This document shows, piece after piece, positions 11,398 through 23,300 of a stretch of DNA of 64,000 bases (position 1 is its first letter; each line of letters opens with the position of its first letter). Both the position numbers and the translations under genes were made by a program. The DNA comes from Carallia brachiata (Eukaryota; Streptophyta; Magnoliopsida; Malpighiales; Rhizophoraceae). The notes below the pieces were generated by a model. The model was not told the DNA's origin, ran no database searches, and saw nothing but the letters and a program-made list of their open reading frames with translations. The stretch is from positions 844,951-908,950 of the forward strand of contig JADCRB010000096.1 of assembly GCA_021464245.1 (NCBI GenBank). Direction: 5' to 3'.

Positions 11398-12915
11398 ATG
11401 GCATCACTCAACTTCTCTCCACCTCCACCTCCAAAGTTCTCTGGAGAAAATTATCTCCAGTGGACTGTGATGATGAAAGCTTATTTGAAAGCTTTTGACT
11501 TATGGGAAGTTACAGAGAAAGGAGGAGAAGCACCACCACTTCCTGAAAATCCAACCTTAGCACAACTAAAGAACTATAGTGAGCAGACCTCCAAGCAATT
11601 CAAGGCACTAACTTGCATTCATTCATGTGTTACTGAGGTGATCTTCAACAGAATAATGGCTTGTGAGACAGCTCAGGAGGCATGGCAGAAACTGAAAGAA
11701 GAATATTCAGGGAGTGAAAAGTCAAAAAACATGCAGCTCTTGAATTTAAGAAGGGAATTTGAGCTTCTTAAGATGAAGGAAACAGAAAAAATCAAAGATT
11801 ATTGTGATAAACTACAAAAGTTGGTCAATCAATTTAGAATTCTTGGAGGAGAGTTGTCAGATGCAAGCATTGTACAAAAGGTATTAGTGAGCATACCCGA
11901 AAGATTTGAATCTAAGATTGCTTCTCTTGAGGATTCGAGAGACTTAACTAAGATCTCTTTGGGTGAGCTGGTGAATGCTCTTCAAGCCCAAGAACAAAGA
12001 AGAATGATGAGAGAAGAAGAGACATCTACTGAGGCTGCTTTCCCAGCTAAGCACTATGAAAAAAACCAGCAAAAGAGAGAAGGAGGTAGCAGTACTATAG
12101 GTGGTCAGCAAATCCAACAACCATGCCCACATTGCAAAAAACCAAATCATCTTCCTAAATACTGCTGGTGGAGGCCTGACATTATATGTAAGAGCTGCAA
12201 TGAGAAAGGACATAAGGAAAGAGTATGTCCTAAAAAGAAATCAGCAACACAAGGCCAACAACAACAAGCTCAGGTGGTCAAAGATGATACAAAAGAACAA
12301 GAAGAGTTTCTATTTATGGCAAATGGAAGCACAACAACTGAAAATTCAAAGAGTTGGCTTGTGGACAGTGGTTGTACTAACCACTTGTCACCAAATATCT
12401 CAGTGTTCAAAGACCTGGACAGGAGCTTCACATCCAAAATAAAGATAGGCAATGGTGAGTTTATACAAGTTCAAGGGAAAAGAACTGCTATTGTTCAAAC
12501 ACATGCAGGTACAAAGCTAATCACTGAAGTTCTTTATGTTCCTGATGCTAATCAGAACTTGCTTAGTGTTGGTCAGCTCTTGGAGAAACATTTTTCATTG
12601 GAATTTAGAAATAAATCATGTATTATCAATGATGCTGCTGGAAAGGAATTATTTAGTGTTCCAATGAAAGAAAAAAACTTTCTTTTGAATTTGAAACAAG
12701 CTGAGAATGTTGCAATGCCAATCACTTTGAAAGAGAAAGTCCTACTGTATAATGGACTTGGACATATGTATGATAAAAGCATGTTGGATTTACAAAAGAA
12801 GCAGGTATCGTTTGATCTACCTGACACTGATAAAGGAGGAGCAAGCTGGAAATGCAAAGCAACAGCCCCAAGGAGGAGTGTTGTTGATATTAGTGCTGCT
12901 GGCTTTGCTCTTTAG
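11398..12915 (+). CDS. Copia-1 gag-protease protein, C-terminally truncated
   Basis: Open frame of 505 codons starting MASLNFSPPPPPKFSGENYL, the usual Copia Gag start. In order: the UBN2-type capsid region (about residues 50-200, with AWQKLKEEYSGS and LKMKETEKIKDY), a CPHCKKPNHLPKYC segment and a zinc knuckle CKSCNEKGHKERVC (about 263-276), and a pepsin-like protease with WLVDSGCTNHL (about 320-330). The start of the pre-integrase domain follows (LYNGLGHMYDKSMLDLQ). At about residue 475 the frame jumps, through a deletion, to sequence next to the purine tract. It then reads about 12 codons into the right LTR before TAG. The frame has no internal stop, unlike Copia-2, so a Gag-protease could be produced. 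Confidence 0.85.
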   Translation: MASLNFSPPPPPKFSGENYLQWTVMMKAYLKAFDLWEVTEKGGEAPPLPENPTLAQLKNYSEQTSKQFKALTCIHSCVTEVIFNRIMACETAQEAWQKLKEEYSGSEKSKNMQLLNLRREFELLKMKETEKIKDYCDKLQKLVNQFRILGGELSDASIVQKVLVSIPERFESKIASLEDSRDLTKISLGELVNALQAQEQRRMMREEETSTEAAFPAKHYEKNQQKREGGSSTIGGQQIQQPCPHCKKPNHLPKYCWWRPDIICKSCNEKGHKERVCPKKKSATQGQQQQAQVVKDDTKEQEEFLFMANGSTTTENSKSWLVDSGCTNHLSPNISVFKDLDRSFTSKIKIGNGEFIQVQGKRTAIVQTHAGTKLITEVLYVPDANQNLLSVGQLLEKHFSLEFRNKSCIINDAAGKELFSVPMKEKNFLLNLKQAENVAMPITLKEKVLLYNGLGHMYDKSMLDLQKKQVSFDLPDTDKGGASWKCKATAPRRSVVDISAAGFAL

Positions 12916-13242
12916 CTGCTGTAAACAAAGTTCAGTTTTTTGGTTTCTCTCCAAGCATCCAAGGTTCAGTTAAGTTAGTTAACATGGCTGTTGGAAGATG
13001 ACATATGTTAGTTTACTTAGCTGTGTAATGTTGCTGTAATGATGAAACATTTTGAACTTAATCTTTGAAATTTGAATGTGAAAAAAGCAAGGTTGAGTTT
13101 TCTCTTCAAATTGGCTCACATACTCTCTCTTTTCCTTTGTTTTTTTTCTGCTACCTACTACACAGAACATGAGTTTCTGTTCTTAGAAATTAAGTGCAGA
13201 ACCATACTTGATAAACAGCAGAAACATACTTGAAAAACAACA
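12879..13242 (+). repeat. Copia-1 3' LTR (364 bp)
   Basis: Begins directly after the purine tract at 12866-12878 and ends ACAACA before the GTTAT duplication. It also supplies the last codons and stop of the shortened Gag frame. Confidence 0.93.
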
Positions 13243-13735
13243 GTTATGCAGGTAATTTTGTGAAACCAATATAATATTGTTGTAGAAACATATAGAAATA
13301 GATAATTAGATATCGAAGTTCTTATTGAGGATAGCATCCTAGTTCTCATATTGTTACTCTATGTCCTGATAGGTCATTATGTCCCACAACTTGCCCAGCT
13401 CATTATTCAGTCAGGACTAAACTTCAGTTTGAAGGGCATAGCTGTGAGTATTATTCACAAACATCATGAACTTTGCTACACATTCATTTAACCTTGCAAG
13501 AAAAATTTTACCAAAATGAGTTTGTTTTGATTTTCCCAGATAGGAAACCCTCTGTTGGACTTCGATACTGATTTTAGGTCTGAGGGTGACTACTATTGGA
13601 GTCATGGATTGACATCTGATGATACTCACAAGCTTCTAAGTAAAACTTGCAATACATCGCAGCTAGCAAGAGAACAAATGACAGGCTCCATTTCAGACGT
13701 GTGCCAGCGAATAGCACAATTGCTTTCATTAGAAA

Positions 13736-14120
13736 TGAAGCAGGGGTTGGTGTTGCTGTCTTGCAACTGAAGCTACATTTTGGAGGGAGCTTTTTTTGTT
13801 CAAGCTGAAGGTTCTGTTAATTCAGTTAACAGAGGAATGCTGATGATGTTTTGGAGCCTTTGTTAGCTTAGTTAACATGTAATCATTAAGCTAGTTTAAA
13901 TTAATTTGAATTTTATGCTTTCTGCTGATTATGTCAGCCAATGTAATCAATCACTTCCAAGTGATTTCAAATTTGTAATTTCCCTCCTATGTTTTTGTAT
14001 AACCTCTGATTAATGGAAAATTAAGCTATGTGGTTTTTCATATTCTGGTTCTTCTCTTATTCTCTTCTTTCCCGTTGCTCTTGTTCTTCTCAAATGCATA
14101 TGAATTAAAAATCACCAACA
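13736..14120 (+). repeat. Copia-2 5' LTR (385 bp)
   Basis: Starts TGAAGCAGGGGTTGG and ends AAAATCACCAACA. Identical to 18195-18579 on reading. Confidence 0.95.
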
Positions 14121-14124
14121 ACTC

Positions 14125-14136
14125 TGGTATCAGAGC
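14125..14136 (+). other. Copia-2 primer-binding site (tRNA-iMet type)
   Basis: TGGTATCAGAGC four bases inside the left LTR, the same motif as in Copia-1. Confidence 0.9.
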
Positions 14137-14254
14137 CCTAATTGGATCTCGAGGGACCTGCAAAAAACAAACACCTTGAGAGAAAACAATTACACCCTAG
14201 AGGACAAGAAAGACAAGAGAGAAACCCCACAAAAAACCACTGCAGTGTTTGAAA

Positions 14255-17200
14255 ATGGCTTCTCTAAGTTTCTCTCCACCTCCACCACCAAAATTTTCAG
14301 GAGAAAACTATCTTCAATGGTCAATTATGATGAAGGCATATCTCAAGGCCTTTGATTTATGGGAGGTCACAGAGAATGGAGGAGCTGTACAACCACTACC
14401 AACAAATCACACCATGGCCCAGCTTAAAAATCACAGTGAACAAGCCTCAAAAGAATTCAAGGCCTTGACATGTATTTTCACAGGAGTCATAGAAGCCATA
14501 TTCAACAGAATTATGGCTTGTGAGACAGCTCAACAAGCATGGGAAAAGCTGAAGGAGGAATATGCTAGAACAGAAAAAACAAGAACAATGCAGCTTTTAA
14601 ACTTGAGAAGGGAATATGAGCTGCTAAAGATGAAAGAAACAGAAAAGATCAAAGAATATGTAGACAAGTTGATGAAGATAGTCAATCAATACAGAATTCT
14701 TGGAGGAGAACTAACTGATGCAAGTATTGTGCAAAAGGTACTTGTTAGCATACCTGAGAGATTTGAGTCCAAGATTGCTTCCCTTGAAGATTCAAAGGAT
14801 CTGACAAAAATTACTTTGTGTGAGCTTGTAAATGCCCTACAAGCTCAGGAGCAGAGAAGGTTGATGAGACAGGAGGAGCAAATAGAAAATGCTTTGCCTG
14901 TTAAGCAAACTGAAAAATCACAACAAAAGAAGAAAAAGAAGCAAGACACAAAGAAACAAGGAGGGCAATCTGAAGCTGGTACTTCACAGAAAGTTTATCC
15001 TCCCTGCACATACTGCAAAAAGACAAACCATCTGCCCAATTTTGCTGGTGGAGACCAGATATTGTGTGTATAAATTACAATGAAAAAGGGCATAGAGATA
15101 AGGTTTGTCCCAAGAATAAGCAGGCTCAATCCACACAACAGCAAGCACAGGTTGCAGATAATGATGAAAAAAAAGCTGAGGAGCATTTATTTATGGCAGA
15201 AACAACTTTATCAACCAAAACCTCTGAGATTTGGCTAGTGGACAGTGGTTGCACTAACCACATGACACCAAATCTCTCTGTGTTCAAGACCCTGGACAGA
15301 AACTATGCTTCAAGAGTTAAAGTTGGCAATGGAGAATACATACAAGTACAAGGAAAAGGAACTGCAGTTGTGCAAACCAGGACAGGTATCAAACTGATTC
15401 CTGATGTTCTTTTTGTTCCTGATATCAATCTAAACCTTTTAAGTATAGGGCAACTCTTGGAGAGGAATTATGCACTTGAATTCAGAAACAAAACATGTAT
15501 TATATATGATTCCTCTAATGTTGAGCTTATATCTGTTCCCATGAGAGACAAGAGCTTTCAGGTTGACATGAATCAGCTTCAGAATACTAAATGCCTGTTT
15601 CTCTTGATGTCAACACTTTATGGCACAAGAGATTAGGGCATGTACATGATGCAAGCCTGCAAAGCTTACAAAGAAAAGAAATGATACTAGATTTGCCAAA
15701 GATTGAAAGACTTGCAGCAACTTGTGAGGCATGTCAGCAAGGGAAACAAACAAGACTTCCCTTTGCAACTGATCAACAATGGAGGAGCAATGAAAAGCTG
15801 CAACTTGTCTACAGTGATATTTGTGGCCCTATGAGCACAGATTCACTAAATGGGAGCAGGTATTTCATATTATTTGTTGATGATATGACAAGATACTGCT
15901 GGATTTATTTCCTAAAGCAAAAGAGTGAAGCAGCAAGTGTCTTCAAAAACTACAAAGCTTGGATAGAGAATCAGTCAGGAGCAATGATCAAAGCTCTAAG
16001 GACTGACAATGGTGCTGAGTTTACCTCTCACACATTTCAGGAAATTTGCAAGAAAGCTGGAATACAGCAGCAATACACAGCTCCTTATACACCCCAACAA
16101 AATGGGGTATGTGAGAGGAGAAATAGGACAATAATGGAGATGACTCGATGCCTTTTGTTTGAGAAGAAAATGCCCAAAACCTTTTGGGCTGAAGCTGCCA
16201 GTACCTCAGTGTACTTGTTGAACAAACTACCCACAAAGGCTCTCAAAGATGAAACTCCCCATGAAGCTTGGTATGGAAACAAACCATCTGCTAGTCACTT
16301 CAAGGTTTTCGGAAGTGTTTGCTATGTGTTAGTGCCTGAGAAGAGAAGAAATAAGCTTGATGAAAGGTCAGAGGTTTGCATCTTTATTGGCTATACACTT
16401 ACTTCTCAAAATTACAGAATCTACAATCCTCTTACTGGAAAAATAACAACCAGTAGAGAATTGAGGTTTTGTGAACAAGAAAGCTGGAATTGGGAGAAAA
16501 AAGCTGTAGAACATGATAGCTCACGACTGTCCCAAACACATCAACAAAGATTGCAAGATGCAGATTCATCTGATGTTGAATCTGATGAGGAATTTCCTGT
16601 CAGGGGAACAAGACCTTTGGTAGATGTGTATGAAAGAAGCATGACTGCAAAGCATGATCCAGCAGATTGTGATGAAGCTGAAAAAGATGCAGAATGGAGA
16701 AGAGCCATGAAAGATGAAATTGATGCTATTGAAAGGAATCAAACTTGGGTCCTTGTAGATAAACCAAAGCACAAAGAGCCTATAGGTGTAAAGTGGGTTT
16801 TCAGAACCAAGTATAATGCAGATGGATCTGTAAACAGGCACAAAGCTAGGCTGGTTGCAAAGGGCTATTCTCAGCAACAAGGAATAGATTACACTGAAAC
16901 CTTTGCACCAGTGGCTAGATTAGATACCATTAAGCTGCTTTTGGCTTATGCAGCTCAAAAAGGATTCAAAGTGCACCAGCTTGATGTAAAGACAGCCTTT
17001 TTAAATGGAGAGCTTGAAGAAGAAGTTCTAGTGGAGCAGCCTCAAGGCTTTCAAAAGGCAGGCCAAGAACATACAGTCTATATGCTGAAAAAGGCTTTGT
17101 ATGGGCTCAAGCAAGCTCCTAGAGCCTGGTATACAAAGATCAATGAGCATTTGCTGAAGCACTCTTTCACCAGAAGCAAAAATGAGTCCACACTCTACAT

Positions 17201-18197
17201 CAAAGAATTGAAGGGTGATATTTTGATTGTATCTATATATGTGGATGATTTACTTGTTATTGGAAGCAATGACAGGATGGTGCAACAATTTAAGGATGTT
17301 ATGCAAGCTGTTTTTGAGATGACAGATTTGGGGCTCATGACACATTTTCTTGGTTTGGAAGTTACACAATCCAAACAAGGAATATTTGTATGCCAAAAGA
17401 ATTATGCAAATGGAATTCTAAAGAAATTCCAAATGTCAGATTGTAAGACAGTCAGCACTCCACTTTCAGTTGGAATGAAGTTACAGAAGTCAGATGGTGC
17501 TGCAAAAGTGGATCAAAAGAATTTCAGGAGCTTGATTGGTTGTCTTCTGTACTTGACAGCATCAAGACCGGATATTATGCAAGCAGTGGGTCTTCTTTCT
17601 AGGTATATGCATGAACCTAGTGAAATGCATTTGAAACATGCTAAAAGAATCCTCAGATACATTAAAGGAACAGTAGATTTTGGACTCAAATTTGGAAAGT
17701 CTGAGAAGCTTGAATTGACTGGTTTTACTGACAGTGATTGGGGAGGCAGTCAAGATGATTCAAAAAGCACTTCAGGCTATGTGTTCACTCTAGGATCAGG
17801 TTTTTTCTGCTGGAGTTCAAAGAAACAATCAGTTGTTGCTCAATCAACAGCTGAAGCAGAGTATTTGGCTGCTGTTGCAACTGTGAATCAGGCTCTATGG
17901 CTTAGAAAGATGTTATTTGAGCTAAAGGAAGAGCAAAAAGAAGCCACTGTCATTCATTGTGATAATCAAGCAGCAATAGCCATCTCAAAAAATCTAGTGC
18001 TACATGGTAGAACAAAGCATTTTCTGGTAAAGCTACATTTTATTAGAGAGGTGCAGGACAATAATGAAGTAAAACTGGTTTACTGTCCAACTGAAGAACA
18101 ACTAGCTGATATACTGACAAAGCCACTTCAGAAAAGAAGGTTTGAAACCATGAGAAATAGACTTGGGATGCAATCCATCAACTCCAAGGAGGAGTGA
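14255..18197 (+). pseudogene. Copia-2 gag-pol polyprotein with two 1-base frameshifts
   Basis: Starts at the ATG of MASLSFSPPPPPKFSGENYL. Order: Gag, zinc knuckle region, protease (WLVDSGCTNHM), pre-integrase and integrase HHCC ([11 protein letters not shown]...CEACQQGK) with LRTDNGAEF, reverse transcriptase ([13 protein letters not shown] and YVDDLLV), and RNase H ([18 protein letters not shown]). One T is missing near 15041, where Copia-1 reads through LPKYCWWRPD, and one A is missing near 15593, just before the integrase. Each breaks the frame. The zinc knuckle also has Tyr for its second Cys (CINYNEKGHRDKVC). From 15591 the frame is open for 868 codons. The stop TGA is formed by the first three bases of the right LTR. 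As it stands the element cannot make an intact polyprotein. Motifs are from the known Copia layout; the missing bases are inferred by comparing the two elements. Confidence 0.9.
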
Positions 18198-18579
18198 AGC
18201 AGGGGTTGGTGTTGCTGTCTTGCAACTGAAGCTACATTTTGGAGGGAGCTTTTTTTGTTCAAGCTGAAGGTTCTGTTAATTCAGTTAACAGAGGAATGCT
18301 GATGATGTTTTGGAGCCTTTGTTAGCTTAGTTAACATGTAATCATTAAGCTAGTTTAAATTAATTTGAATTTTATGCTTTCTGCTGATTATGTCAGCCAA
18401 TGTAATCAATCACTTCCAAGTGATTTCAAATTTGTAATTTCCCTCCTATGTTTTTGTATAACCTCTGATTAATGGAAAATTAAGCTATGTGGTTTTTCAT
18501 ATTCTGGTTCTTCTCTTATTCTCTTCTTTCCCGTTGCTCTTGTTCTTCTCAAATGCATATGAATTAAAAATCACCAACA
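18195..18579 (+). repeat. Copia-2 3' LTR (385 bp)
   Basis: Right copy of the LTR. Its first three bases are the pol stop codon. Confidence 0.95.
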
Positions 18580-19635
18580 AGAAATCCCCCCTGAGATTGA
18601 TACCTATGACGTGACTTCAGATGTTTGTCTATCATCATCTGGTGGCTCAAAATTGGAAATCTGGAAGTACCCTTTAATTAGGCTGAGGCCTCGGCTTTTA
18701 GCCTCCCTTCAATCGCTTCAGAAGTCTTCTTATCAACCTGTAAGAACTTCTATATAGCTTTGTCTCTATATATGCATTAGGCACTTAGACCAGCTTGTTA
18801 ATTCTACATTTGTATTAAACGGACTAAAATGCACTTTGCCTCTTTTGGTTTTCTGGGCACAGAGAGTTGCAAAGAACATAGATCTTTGCGTTGGATCAAA
18901 AGTTCAAAAATATTTGAATAGGAAAGAAGTTCAGCAATCTCTCCATGCTAGGCTCCTGGGAGTTGCGAGTTGGATTGGCTGCAGCAGGTAGTGATTCTTA
19001 TTGAAAGCCTCGTATAACAACTGGCTGCATCTCCAACTTTGCCCGCAATGAACAAAAAAATTTTTAAGGCCTTGCACTATGACTTTTTGATATTTATGGC
19101 AGTGTTGTGGAGTATGATTATGAAAACCTGTTGATACCTACAATTGGTGTTGTGGGTTCACTGGTGCGTTTGGGCATCAGGGTCCTAGTGTACAGGTACA
19201 TTAATAATCCTTTTTGTCCCTTATTTTAACAAAATGGTAGAACTTGTTAGGCATGATAATAACACGAGAACTATTCAGCGGAGATCAAGATTCAGTTATC
19301 CCATTTCTGGGGTCAAGGACATTGGTACAGGATTTGGCAAAGCATCTGGGATTAAATACAACTGGGCCTATACGGCTTGGTTTAGCGATCAACAGGTCAG
19401 CTTGTTGCTTTAATAATGAATCAATTTTGTTACACGGTTGCCTGCACTTGGTTTGAGCTAATTATGGAAGTTCTTTATCCAGGTGGGCGGATGGACACAG
19501 GATTACGGTGATATCTTGACGTTTGCCACCATTGGAGGGGCTTCTCACTTAGCACCATATTCGAATCCTGGGAGATCATTGACACTGTTTGCAGCATTTA
19601 TTGCAGGGAAACCTCTAGCCAAGGCAAACAATTGA

Positions 19636-20353
19636 GGAGATAGTTTAATGGTTGATCTCTAAAAATTTCAGAGCCTTGTACATTCTGCATTCGTGTCGTC
19701 AATTTGAATAATTATCTGTGCTTATCTTGATACTATTCGTGTTGGGATATAATCCATAGAGGATGTGTTTAAGGCTTTCAGGTGGACGAAATCTGATGAT
19801 TAGGCTGCAAGGGTTAAACCTTTTAAATTCATTTGGTTTCAGAGTGCAAAGTCTATGTCATCGATACCCACAAGCTAGAAGGTTGCACTAAGATGTAATA
19901 TTTTTATATTGGAAAATAATAAAGTTATAACTTATTCTACTACACCGAAATCAATGTTAAAAAAAAAAAAAAGAATTTACCATACATTTTAACTTTTCCA
20001 CAACATTCATGATGCAATCCCTTTATACGCCTGAATTCAAACTAGTAAGCAACATCAAATCATTATGGTTTTCTTTCTAAACAACTTTTCTTTTTATTGT
20101 TTCCAAAGGATCGTGTTATGCTCCGGTGACTCTTCGCATTGTCATCTTCCCATTTATCTTCAGCTCCACCGACTTTGATCTCTCACATTTTTTGATCTAT
20201 TGGCCTAAACGACTCCAGGCTAGATTCTGTGATATACAAGCACCCAAAAAAAAAAAAAACAATTCAGCGTATTAAGAATATGTTGGACCTACAGAATTAT
20301 AATATTTAAATTGAAATTGGAAACCTTGTTCCTCCCCCTCTCAAGGATCTGCT
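19636..20353. other. Spacer between SCPL copy 2 and TNL-1
   Basis: Convergent 3' ends face each other here. About 19755-20353 resembles 26880-27411, downstream of TNL-2 (for example AGAAGGTTGCAC and GGAAAATAATAA in both). It is therefore the 3' flank of the TNL duplication unit, including the 3' UTRs. No separate gene. Confidence 0.5.
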
Positions 20354-23300
20354 TCAGTTTCCCTTATTCAGGGCCTGGTTCCTCTTCCTCTTTCTCAAAA
20401 TTGTCTCTTGTACCGAATTCATCCCCATACAGGCCTCTTCCGCAAGGTTCATTCTCTGAAACACTGCTTCTCCTGCCAGCATTTCCAAACCATTGCACTG
20501 ATCTCGGGCATAAAGTGGAATTACCCCACACCTTTTAACTTTGCAGCTTTCTACATCGCCTTGGTATACTTCTGGATGGAATTCGAATGAGGCCTCAATG
20601 TTGCAGCATCCTTTGAACAACTTGCATTTTTCATCAGGCATGGCACACAAACAAGGGTCAAACCACAACAGCATATGCTCCGAGCCAACACATCTGTCCA
20701 AGTCTAATAGCCCCCAAAAGTCCCAACTATATAGCCAGGACACATAATCATAGTGGTCACCAAAACTATTTTTGTAATGGCAACTACATTGGACAGAGAA
20801 AAAAGGGTAACGATAATCCTGGAATGCAATAACTCCACATAAAGCGAACCCCAAGAACCCGTTGTTATACCAATATGGAGGCAGTTGGATTGTGATTGAG
20901 GCGCCGAGACTTGTATTTGGAAAGCACCCTGGAATTTCACTGCTAGGGTAGCAAATGCTGAGAGCAGGTAGCTGACCAATCTCCTATCAGGAAAAAGCAG
21001 AATATTAACTGAGACAGAACACTTGCCTAAAAGGAGAAAGTGAAGGAGCAAGAGAGAGGGAGACAGACCTCATGATTATCTTTTGCCCTTTTCTCAGAAC
21101 ACTGAATTCTTAGCAGTGCTTTTGCCGTGACATCACTCCTTTCATTTTGATCCAATTTGAAGCATTGAGTAAATATGAACCATTCATTAGTACGTGAATG
21201 ATGGCATTCAGACTCAAATAGCTTTCCAAGGCCATACACACTTTCCAATGACCTGCAGTCATGCGCATCTATATAGCATAAAGTCGGAGGAAGCTCTGGC
21301 AATGATCGGAGCCTATGGCAGTAACTAATGTCAAGATGAGCCAGCAAAGAAAGTTGTTTGATGCTCTCTGGCAGTTGCTCAAAATTGTTTCCGGTTAAAT
21401 GCAGCTCTACTATAGAAGATAAACGGTCCAGGTCAGCAGGTAACTTTAGTATGTTACAATCGCGTAGACTTAGAAAGGATAAACTAGGAAAGCTTGACAT
21501 TGGAGGCAAGGATAGACCCACAGAATCTTGACCTCTACACCCAACTACACGGATCTCCTCCAAAGACAGACTGCTTGGGAGATTTTCAAGTTTTGGGCGG
21601 CAACCAGAAAGGTGCAATCGACAGAGATTTGTCAAATTGCTGAAGCTTTCTGGAAGACGAGCAAGGTTTGTGCAGTGCTTCATATGCAACGAACAAAGCC
21701 CTTTTAGATTTTCAATAGAGAGTGGTAGTTCTTCAATGGCTGTTCCACTCAAAGAAAGTACCTCTAATCCATCCATAGTCTCCAATATCTCTGGAAAAGT
21801 CTTGAGATTTGAGCAACCATGCAGAATCAAATGTTTAAGAGACTTTAACTTGCAAATGCTGCTCGAGAGAATCTCAAGCTTAGTACAATTTTCCATACGC
21901 AACTCTACCAGTCTACTAAGGCACTCAACTGACAAGGGCACTTCTTTTATTGCAGTCTCTTCTAAATATAGGTGATGAATGTTCCTTGAAACCTCCGGAA
22001 ACTTTTCAAGATTAGAGCAACCAGAAAGAACAAGAGTTTCTAGCAATTTTAAATCCACTGTGCTTGGAAGGCTCCTAATCTTTTGGCAACCCTTTAGACT
22101 TATGTATTTAACATTGCGCAGATTCCTTATAGATGATGAAACTTTAACCAAATTGGCACAACCTTCAAAAACCATACTCACAAGATTTGTGGCCAGAGAT
22201 AAGTTTGGGGTTCTGGATATGCAATGGCAATGACTAAGATCAATCTGCTTTAAGTTAACAAGTTCCTACAGTGAAAGGTAAATATATGTCATAAACTACA
22301 ACCATTGGAACTTATGATTTATATGGAGATAGATTAATGTCCAACCATATGAAATCATACCTTGGCTCCCTTCCAAAGTCTTTTGACCCTGCTGTAAGGC
22401 AACTTAAGCACAACGACTTCTACTGGATGGAAATTGGCCGGCAAAGAACTCAGTGGATATCTATGCCAATATAGATATCTTATCTCATCTGGAAGCATTT
22501 CCAGGCCTTTGAAAAGTTGCACCTTACAGTGATTCTTAAAGCCACCTTGACTATTAGACTCGTAAAACTTGAGCAATTTAAGATTTGGCATTTTCACAAA
22601 GGCATCTGGATGTAATTGTATCTCTCTTACTTTAGACATGTCTAGAAATATGCCTTCAACTGCTTTAGTACCCTAGAAATCAAGAGCAAAAGGAAATTTA
22701 AGACAGAATAGCATCCATAATTGAATAAATATCTTACCTGAATAAAATAGAAGGACGTGTATAGAGAAAAAAAAAATGTAATTGAATGTTGATGCTCTTA
22801 GATCTTACAGTATTTTTCGCAAGTACTTGATAGATGTCCTCATGATTCCATAATCTGCTTCGCTTGCCTAGTTCTTTAGATTCTTGGCGAACAATCTCCA
22901 TACCCATAACTTGCAATAAACCATGCATTTCCAACTTATTGTGCTTTGAAATGGTTATAAGAGACTTATCTATGAGAACACATATTCCAATATCAGTAGA
23001 AAGGCCGCAACCATCAAGAATCTGTGTCACCACATCTCTATCATCGCCTTTAAAGAAACATGCAATGTGAAGAAAGATTTCTTTCTCTTCTTCATCTAGG
23101 CCATCATAACTAAGTTTCAGCACCTTGTGTATGTCCAAGTTAACAGCTTTTTTCAGCTTATCCAATGCACTCTTCCAATCTCTTATGCTCTTGCCATAGA
23201 AAAAGGAACCTAAAACTTTAAGGGCTAAAGGATTGCCTTTAGCATATTCAACAACCAAGCTTGACATGGCTATAAAGTCTTTTGTTGGATGGCTTTGCTT

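Larger units (their letters stand above)
10887..13242 (+). mobile_element. Copia-1: internally deleted Copia LTR retrotransposon in SCPL exon 4
   Basis: Five-base target duplication GTTAT (10882-10886 and 13243-13247) lies just outside LTRs that begin TG and end CA. A tRNA-iMet primer site (TGGTATCAGAGC, 11259-11270) follows the left LTR, and a purine tract (CCAAGGAGGAG) precedes the right one. The internal region is only 1621 bp, against 4074 bp in Copia-2. Sequence coding for integrase, reverse transcriptase and RNase H is missing. The element keeps gag, protease and the first residues of the pre-integrase domain, so it could move only with help in trans. The LTRs differ by several substitutions and two small indels, so this insertion is older than Copia-2. 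Confidence 0.93.
13736..18579 (+). mobile_element. Copia-2: full-length, very recent Copia LTR retrotransposon in SCPL exon 6
   Basis: Target duplication AGAAA (13731-13735 and 18580-18584). Both LTRs are 385 bp and identical by direct reading. The iMet primer site TGGTATCAGAGC is at 14125-14136, and the purine tract CCAAGGAGGAG ends at 18194. The internal 4074 bp encodes gag, protease, integrase, reverse transcriptase and RNase H in the Copia order (integrase before reverse transcriptase). Identical LTRs mean insertion too recent for substitutions to accumulate. It is related to Copia-1 in coding order and motifs, but its LTR is different. Confidence 0.95.
9744..19635 (+). pseudogene. Serine carboxypeptidase-like gene disrupted by two Copia elements (SCPL copy 2)
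   Basis: S10-family serine carboxypeptidase of ten exons: 9744-9957, 10199-10303, 10448-10543, 10798-10886 plus 13248-13251, 13373-13443, 13540-13735 plus 18585-18739, 18863-18987, 19103-19195, 19279-19395 and 19483-19635. The first ATG (9744) gives a short signal peptide ([14 protein letters not shown]), then [16 protein letters not shown] and LWLNGGPGCSS. Exon 4 encodes GESYAG with the catalytic Ser, exon 9 GDQD with the Asp, and exon 10 GASHLAPYS with the His. One Copia element interrupts exon 4 right after the GESY codons; the other interrupts exon 6. Exon 9 also lacks one base near 19370 relative to copy 1, shifting the frame before the His exon. Without the insertions and with that base, the exons sum to 473 codons, a normal family length. 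So all three lesions hit an otherwise well-kept gene. Confidence 0.88.

Noticed and set aside
21637..22233. Open frames on the plus strand opposite the TNL-1 LRR exon
   Set aside because: They are antisense shadows of LRR coding sequence. The same shadows appear opposite TNL-2 and TNL-3 and show no independent motif.
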